Shown here one piece after another: positions 6,867-11,850 of a stretch of 11,850 nucleotides of DNA (positions within the stretch are counted from its first letter, which is position 1; each line of letters begins with the position of its first letter). Position numbers and translations under genes: made by a program. Source of the DNA: CAZOMR01 sp964580655. Its GTDB lineage: Bacteria; RBG-13-61-14; CAZOMR01. The stretch spans positions 1 to 11,850 of the forward strand of contig CAZOMR010000089.1 in NCBI GenBank assembly GCA_964580655.1, written 5' to 3'. The notes below the pieces were generated by a model. That model searched no databases. It was given only the letters and a program-made list of their open reading frames with translations, and had not been told where the DNA came from.

Positions 6867-8991
6867 ATTTTGGTATTCGAGTTAAGAGAATTCTGCTATC
6901 AGCCACCACACATCCTTGTCCCTCGGGGTAGACGATAAGTGGGTTAATGTCTAGCTCGGCAATTTCAGGATGGTCGCTTACTAACTGTGAGAGGCGCATG
7001 ATGCATTCCTTTATAGCCTTGATGTCCGAGGGCGGCACCCCCCGGATTCCCTTCAAAATCGTGTAAGCTTTAATAGAACTTATCATGATCTCAGCGCTAA
7101 TTTCCCACATGGGAGCCAGTCTGAAGGTGACATCCTTCATGGCTTCCACAAACTCACCACCCAGGCCGAACATACAGATAGGCCCAAACTGGGGGTCCCT
7201 GAAGGCACCTAGTATTACCTCTTCTCCGCCCCGGGCCATCTTCTCCATGTGAACCCCCTGGATGTCAGCCTCGGGATTAAACATCTTCGCATTTTCAATA
7301 ATTTCCTCGAATGATCTTTTTGCATCCTCAATGGTTTTTATCTTCAGTTGGACACCCCCTGCCTCAAATTTATGGATAATATCCGGGGATGAAATCTTCA
7401 TTGCAACCGGCAGGCCTATCTTTTCCGCCACATGGGCAATCTGTGACGGCTCCTGGATCAGGCGACCCGGCAGAAGCGGGAATCCATAGCAATTGAGTAT
7501 CGCATTAGCCTCGTACTCAGGCATAAAGTACCTGTCCTTGTCTCCAAGTTTATCCTTGATGATTTTTGCGGCGGCCTCTCGATCAACAGGCAGTTCGCGA
7601 ATCTGCTTTCTCTCATATCTCAAAATTTTCCCGAAACGCACCATAGAGGCCATTGTCCTGACCGCATCCTCTGGAAATGCGTAATTCGGGATTCCATGTT
7701 TTTCTAGATAGCGGATGCCTTCAGAGACATCCATGACTCCCATGAAGGAACAAAGGACCGGCTTATCAATTCTCTCAGCCACACGCGGTACTATTTGTGC
7801 AGTCTCAATTACGTCTGTCATGGCCTGAGGAGTAAGAATCACTATTGCGCCGTGCACCTCATCATCCATAAGGATGTGGCGTATCGCGGCCTCGTATCGC
7901 TCATGTGTTGCGTCTCCAATGACATCCACGGGATTCTGAACGCTTGCCGTTTCAGGTAGGTGCTCTTTGAGCTTTTGCTGTGTATTCTCCGAGAGAGGGG
8001 CCAGTGAAAGGCCGTGTCGAATGGCCGCGTCCGCGGCTATAATGCCAGGCCCTCCAGCGTTAGTGACAATAGCGATCCGATTCCCCTTCGGGAGCGGCTG
8101 ATTGGAATAGGCAACGGCATAATCAAAGAGTTCATTTATCACTTCCACACGCTGGATTCCGCTCTGGAAAAAGATAGCATCGTAGGCTAAATCCGACCCG
8201 GCAAGCGAACCCGTGTGAGAAGCGGCTGCGCGGGATCCCTCTGAAGAGCGGCCTGACTTTATTGCAAGCATGGGCTTTTTTGCCTCCCATGCAATCTCCC
8301 TTGCAATCTCGATGAATTCACGACCATCCGAGATGTCCTCCAGGTACATAATAATTACATCCGTATCTGGATCGCCTTTGAGGTATTTGAGAATATCTAT
8401 CTCGTTTACATCAGCCTTGTTGCCAAAGCAGATAGTTTTGGAAAAGCCGATGTTCCGGGCTTCCGCAAAACCGAGAACAGCCGAGCACAATGCACCGGAC
8501 TGGGATATGAAGGCTATATTACCTGGCTTGGGCATTTTTGTAGTGAAGCTTACGTTCATCCGGGCTTTTTCATTAGTATTGATAACCCCGATACAGTTTG
8601 GCCCGACCATGCAAATACCATGTTTATTCACTAACTCCTTCAAGTGAGATTCCAGTTCCACCCCGCGGCCTCCTACTTCCTTGAAACCAGCGCTTATGAC
8701 GATCAGCGCTTTGACCTTCTTCCGGGCAGCCTCTTCCACTATGGAAGGCACAACTTCTGCAGGGACGACAATAACAGCCATGTCAATTTCATCGGGGATC
8801 TCTTCCAACCGTGGATAGGCCTTTACGCTGTGGATATAAGCGGCCCTGGGATTGACAGGATACAAAATCCCTTGATAACCCGCATTCAAGGCGTTGAGGA
8901 AGACTGCGTTTCCTACGCTTCCCGGACGGTTTGTGGCCCCGACTACTGCAATGGATTTCGGGCTGAGAATTGACTCTATGTCCTTGGACAT
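6865..8991 (-). CDS. ADP-forming acyl-CoA (acetyl-CoA) synthetase, fused alpha-beta
   Basis: The enzyme interconverts acyl-CoA + ADP + phosphate and acid + ATP + CoA. Anaerobes use it to make ATP from acetyl-CoA and other acyl-CoAs, in the cytoplasm. The 708 residues hold the alpha part first: CoA-binding Rossmann domain (VVGATNRPGSVGN, 17-28) and succinyl-CoA-ligase-like domains (FISQSGALCS, 161-170), with the phospho-carrying His259 in AAASHTGSLAGSD. After a linker near 465-490 comes the beta part, an ATP-grasp domain with SPDIIHKFEAGGV (His540, the second phospho-His site) and GGEEVILG, and ending ELDINPLIV. Both histidines known to shuttle phosphate in the family are present, so it looks active. 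GGAGGGAACA directly before the ATG is a good ribosome site. Substrate range (acetate, propionate, aryl acids) cannot be read from sequence. It appears to be a single-gene unit. Confidence 0.93.
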   Translation of the reverse strand: MSKDIESILSPKSIAVVGATNRPGSVGNAVFLNALNAGYQGILYPVNPRAAYIHSVKAYPRLEEIPDEIDMAVIVVPAEVVPSIVEEAARKKVKALIVISAGFKEVGGRGVELESHLKELVNKHGICMVGPNCIGVINTNEKARMNVSFTTKMPKPGNIAFISQSGALCSAVLGFAEARNIGFSKTICFGNKADVNEIDILKYLKGDPDTDVIIMYLEDISDGREFIEIAREIAWEAKKPMLAIKSGRSSEGSRAAASHTGSLAGSDLAYDAIFFQSGIQRVEVINELFDYAVAYSNQPLPKGNRIAIVTNAGGPGIIAADAAIRHGLSLAPLSENTQQKLKEHLPETASVQNPVDVIGDATHERYEAAIRHILMDDEVHGAIVILTPQAMTDVIETAQIVPRVAERIDKPVLCSFMGVMDVSEGIRYLEKHGIPNYAFPEDAVRTMASMVRFGKILRYERKQIRELPVDREAAAKIIKDKLGDKDRYFMPEYEANAILNCYGFPLLPGRLIQEPSQIAHVAEKIGLPVAMKISSPDIIHKFEAGGVQLKIKTIEDAKRSFEEIIENAKMFNPEADIQGVHMEKMARGGEEVILGAFRDPQFGPICMFGLGGEFVEAMKDVTFRLAPMWEISAEIMISSIKAYTILKGIRGVPPSDIKAIKECIMRLSQLVSDHPEIAELDINPLIVYPEGQGCVVADSRILLTRIPK

Positions 8992-9167
8992 TGTTCCCTC
9001 CGAGCTATACAGTGATATTACTAATCTAACATAAATCCGAAATTTTTCGAAAGCGAATGTGAATCTTGAGCTGGGAATTTTGAACTGGTTGTGTCTTGTG
9101 CGAACATCTTTTTGAGTTATGAGAATTTTTCGATAGAAAATGACTTCTTATGGTATAAAAATTTATT
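8992..9167. other. AT-rich intergenic region without a gene
   Basis: This holds the leader of the acyl-CoA synthetase gene and the tail of the amidohydrolase operon. A 10-base direct repeat AATTTTTCGA occurs at 9041-9050 and 9124-9133, each in a small AT-rich inverted repeat (CGAAA/TTTCG at the first; ATTTT/AAAAT at the second). No convincing -35/-10 pair or strong terminator is visible, though a promoter for the downstream gene is expected here. Confidence 0.4.
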
Positions 9168-10052
9168 CTATGATTCAATGATGCGAAGAAAGTTTTGTGC
9201 GAAAACCTTCTCCTGATCCTGGTCCGGGAGATTCAGGGAATTGATCATGCTCTTGTAAAAGCCGAAGTCGAACATGTGGCCTCTATCATGGTGATAGGGT
9301 CCGTCAGTTCCGAACAGGCACTTTTGGGCGCCGGCAAGGCTGACAGCTTTAAGCGCGGCACGCGGGTTCATGAACGCGTTACCTGCCAGGTCCACATATA
9401 CATTTCTCTTTTCGCGGGCATATTCGCAGATAGGGTTCGGATAGGGCACGCCTGCATGGCAGTAGATGATTCGGAGACCGGGGAACTTTTCCGGGAGCCG
9501 GCGGAAATCCCCGCGGTCCCCGGTTCCAAGGTGGATGATCATGGGCTTTCCGTGCTCTTCGCACCAGGCCGCCACATCGTCAACCATGGACACGGGAAAA
9601 TCATACCAGTAAGGATGGACCTTGACCCCGATCATGCCATTTGCCCTGATACAACGCTCTAGCTCGGATATCGGATCAGCTCCGCCTTTGGGGTTGATAA
9701 CTATCCAGCCGTAAAAGCGATCAGGATGCTCCTCGCAGGCCTTCATGGTCGCATCATTATCCGGCTGTGAGTAGAGCCGATATTTCCTGCCCGCGAGCGA
9801 GACCGTGCCGTCAGGCCTCACACTGCTCGCATACCCGCGGCGCACAAGGCCGATAAAAGGGTTTCTCTCATTGTGAATAGCCCACTGGAAAACGGGAATG
9901 GCAACATGCTCGAAAATCGAGCTGAGAGCGAGCGGAGGAGTGAGCCGGGCCATAAGAGCGACCCGGTCAATGCCGTGCCGGTCCATGCTCTGGAGAAGGT
10001 TTTTAAGCGGCACCATGTCCTCATCCAAGTGGTAATGACAGTCAACGATCAT
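9168..10052 (-). CDS. metal-dependent amidohydrolase (amidohydrolase 2 family)
   Basis: This is a 294-residue TIM-barrel hydrolase or decarboxylase of the amidohydrolase superfamily. The metal-site residues are in the expected order: HYH near the N-terminus (His6, His8), a strand-4 Lys144 in GVKVHPY, His174 in MIIHLGTGD, His199 in YCHAGVPYPN and Asp250 in LFGTDGPYH. The family includes ACMSD-type decarboxylases and lactonases, and many members of unknown substrate; nothing here selects one. There is no signal peptide. It starts 32 bases after the stop of the exported GH-like gene, with AAGGAG nine bases before the ATG, so the two probably form an operon. The exported upstream protein could release a sugar or polyol that this enzyme acts on inside, but that is inference. 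Confidence 0.87.
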   Translation of the reverse strand: MIVDCHYHLDEDMVPLKNLLQSMDRHGIDRVALMARLTPPLALSSIFEHVAIPVFQWAIHNERNPFIGLVRRGYASSVRPDGTVSLAGRKYRLYSQPDNDATMKACEEHPDRFYGWIVINPKGGADPISELERCIRANGMIGVKVHPYWYDFPVSMVDDVAAWCEEHGKPMIIHLGTGDRGDFRRLPEKFPGLRIIYCHAGVPYPNPICEYAREKRNVYVDLAGNAFMNPRAALKAVSLAGAQKCLFGTDGPYHHDRGHMFDFGFYKSMINSLNLPDQDQEKVFAQNFLRIIES

Positions 10053-10084
10053 GAGCTTATTCTCCTTGATGACCTGAATCCGGC

Positions 10085-11731
10085 TCAGGGTCTAATGAGG
10101 TTGATCCTGTTTGCCAGGTCAATAGCCTGTCTTTCAGCACCGCGGATTAGCAGGAACCGCAGTTTGAATTCCCTGCTCCTGGCTCCTTTTACCTCGAAGC
10201 AGACCTCTCCCTTTTCCATGTCCGGCCTGGCCGCGAGCACACCAGTGAGGTTTTCCCGGATCAGATAATAATTTCTTCCGAGTCCTATCAGGCCGTTTGC
10301 CAGCGCGAGATGAAAGCTCTGGGCCTTGATCTCGGAGGATAGGACCCTTCGGATTTCGCGCTCAAGCATGGCCGGGCTGTAGGCTATCACGGGTTCAAAG
10401 AGCGGGAAGACCAGGGCGCTGGTTCCGGATGAGTATCTTGATTCTCTCCAGCTTGCCTCTATTATCCAGAGGGATTCCAGTTCAGCGGCTTTTTTTATAG
10501 AGATGCTTGTGTCCCGGGCCGAGCCCCTGATGGATACCGGGATCGGCCATTCGGCCCTTGAGAGAATTATTCCGGAGAATGGAAAATCAGGGATGGAGCA
10601 TTCGGGACAGAGCCTTTTCACTTCACGCCTCACCATGTCGCTCTCCTCGTGGCCATACCGGATTTCCACAGGAAAGGGACTCCAGCCAGTCGTGTCCGTG
10701 ACCTCCGCATTGAGCTGATGCTTCCAGGCATCTTTCATTCTCGCCAAAGGCACGCCCTGCCTTTCCGCCTGGATAAGCAAGGCTCGCGTCCTGAAGTTCT
10801 CCGTGCGAAGTGCGTAATCCTCTTCCCACGGGAATACATACTTTCCCAGCCAGGTATAGATGCCATCATCATCCTCCGGCCTCCATGGCGCATCCAGGAT
10901 GGGCTTGAGATGACCGGGCTTCACACCAGCCTTTTGCAAGGCCGCATGATACTCGCTGACCGTGGCTATCTTATAACCCCGGGACTCAAATCCCTTCAGC
11001 TTTTTCTCAAGGCTATTAAGCCGGCTCTTCCGGACCTTGAAGAGGCCCGCGAAGTAAGGAGACAGCCCTCCGGTTACCACTAGTTCGCCGTCCCCGAGGA
11101 ACAGCCATTTGACCCGTATGCCAGAGCCCGGTTTATCGGCATCGCGCTTCTCGATCACATCAATGCCGCGGAGGGTATAATAGGGATAGCGATCATCATC
11201 CTCAAACCAGCGATAAAGATCATAATTCATCACTGCCACGGTGTAGCCGTGGCGCCTCCCCATATCACATATACCCTCTCCGAACTGGGCCTCCTGGGTG
11301 AAGATGACTCCGGAGCGCCGGATATTATTCTGAGCCAGAACATCATCGCTGATCTCCAGAGACCTCTCTTCATCATGCGCGGGAAAAGCCAGCAGGAATT
11401 GGTCGGAATAGTGGAAGCTCACGAGCTCACACTGGCCGGAATTGACTAGCTGTCTGAATTTCGCAAGCTCCTCCGGATACTCCTGGGCCAGGTATTCAAT
11501 ATATTGGCCCTGCATCTCGAAATCCGCTCCCCATCCCGGGTGATCGAGGTAGAACTCAACAAGAGGCACGAAGCTCTGCTCCACATTCTTGCGCATGGCC
11601 TTTTCACTTCCAGCAACATATTGAATATTGAAATGATACATGTTGAGCAGATAGGCCTGGTCATGGGCAACTGCCACGGAGGCCAAAAGCCCTGCAATGA
11701 GACAACTGAAAAATTTAACAATGCGGCTCAT
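10085..11731 (-). CDS. secreted GH57/GH38-like glycoside-hydrolase-fold protein
   Basis: The 548 residues start with a clear signal peptide (MSRIVKFF, then a hydrophobic run to about 20, cut after SVAVA at residue 22), so the protein is exported. The N-terminal 250 or so residues look like the seven-stranded beta/alpha barrel of GH57/GH38 enzymes and polysaccharide deacetylases: LLNMYHFNIQY (27-37), FEMQG (71-75), a segment on counting and position GQCELVSFHYSD (99-110), IFTQEAQFGEG (143-153) and WLFLGDGEL (209-217). Glu147 could be the nucleophile and Asp214 the acid/base, by analogy only. An HxD metal pair of GH38 would be HxN here (His33, Asn35). The C-terminal part (about 330-548) is unrecognised and probably beta-rich. 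Family assignment is uncertain; substrate is unknown. It heads an operon with the amidohydrolase. Confidence 0.6.
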   Translation of the reverse strand: MSRIVKFFSCLIAGLLASVAVAHDQAYLLNMYHFNIQYVAGSEKAMRKNVEQSFVPLVEFYLDHPGWGADFEMQGQYIEYLAQEYPEELAKFRQLVNSGQCELVSFHYSDQFLLAFPAHDEERSLEISDDVLAQNNIRRSGVIFTQEAQFGEGICDMGRRHGYTVAVMNYDLYRWFEDDDRYPYYTLRGIDVIEKRDADKPGSGIRVKWLFLGDGELVVTGGLSPYFAGLFKVRKSRLNSLEKKLKGFESRGYKIATVSEYHAALQKAGVKPGHLKPILDAPWRPEDDDGIYTWLGKYVFPWEEDYALRTENFRTRALLIQAERQGVPLARMKDAWKHQLNAEVTDTTGWSPFPVEIRYGHEESDMVRREVKRLCPECSIPDFPFSGIILSRAEWPIPVSIRGSARDTSISIKKAAELESLWIIEASWRESRYSSGTSALVFPLFEPVIAYSPAMLEREIRRVLSSEIKAQSFHLALANGLIGLGRNYYLIRENLTGVLAARPDMEKGEVCFEVKGARSREFKLRFLLIRGAERQAIDLANRINLIRP

Positions 11732-11753
11732 AAAACACCCAGGCTTCTATGCC

Positions 11754-11782
11754 TTTTTACCGCAACACGAAATAAGTGTCAA
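11754..11782 (-). promoter_or_regulatory. promoter of the GH-like/amidohydrolase operon
   Basis: On the minus strand TTGACA (11777-11782), a 17-base spacer and TAAAAA (11754-11759, four of six) precede the ATG at 11731, with a start near 11747 and a leader of about 15 bases. Confidence 0.7.
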
Positions 11783-11797
11783 TGAAAAAACCGCCAA

Positions 11798-11813
11798 AGG
11801 GTGTGCGACATAA
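11798..11813 (-). promoter_or_regulatory. upstream element TTATGTCGCAnnCCCT, copy 2
   Basis: TTATGTCGCA (minus strand, 11804-11813) plus CCCT (11798-11801) ends 21 bases before the -35 box, as in copy 1 upstream of the nuclease gene. The bases between element and -35 differ between the copies, so the similarity is not just a recent duplication of the whole region. Confidence 0.5.
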
Positions 11814-11850
11814 ATGGTGACTTTTTTCATTCTCGGCCGTAGGGGCTCTG

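Noticed and set aside
9195..9662. Plus-strand 155-residue frame antisense to the amidohydrolase
   Set aside because: The opposite strand encodes a protein with all metal-binding motifs; the plus frame has no recognisable motif.
11783..11803. Terminator on the minus strand (CCCTTTGGCGG followed by six T)
   Set aside because: The stem is only two or three pairs and the site lies between the shared upstream element and a -35 box, so it is better read as promoter spacer.

Overview
The window is bacterial: compact genes, Shine-Dalgarno sites, and four good TTGACA-type (sigma-70-like) promoters, each with a 17-base spacer. Base composition is near 50% GC. The ADP-forming acyl-CoA synthetase and the style of the carbamoyl-phosphate synthase suggest an anaerobe, perhaps Desulfobacterota or Omnitrophota-like. 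That placement is weak because there is no rRNA or other marker. I see no phage, IS element, CRISPR array, rRNA or tRNA.

Region 1 (1-5603) is a divergent nucleotide-precursor locus. carA and carB lie on the minus strand and encode the small and large subunits of carbamoyl-phosphate synthase. A stand-alone GMP-synthetase-type ATP pyrophosphatase (GuaA without its glutaminase half) lies on the plus strand. The two units share a 186-base intergenic region holding two back-to-back promoters and three copies of a TTCCGGGAGA-like box. CarB looks fully intact. CarA has lost its whole glutaminase active site: the nucleophile Cys is Ser, the catalytic His is Tyr, the catalytic Glu is deleted, and several glutamine-binding residues are changed. 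So both divergent units encode amidotransferase-type synthetases without a working glutaminase in cis, which suggests they use free ammonia. This is the most unusual thing in the window.

Region 2 (5604-6864) holds an exported endonuclease/exonuclease/phosphatase-fold protein on the minus strand, with its own promoter. It is bracketed by two similar palindromic REP-like elements.

Region 3 (6865-8991) is a single large gene for a fused alpha-beta ADP-forming acyl-CoA (acetyl-CoA) synthetase, an energy-conserving enzyme of fermentative anaerobes. Region 4 (9168-11731) is a two-gene minus-strand operon: a secreted GH57/GH38-like glycoside-hydrolase-fold protein followed by a metal-dependent amidohydrolase. 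The promoter of this operon and the promoter of the exported nuclease carry the same upstream element (TTATGTCGCAnnCCCT) exactly 21 bases before the -35 box. This suggests a small regulon of exported hydrolases, or a shared mobile promoter cassette.
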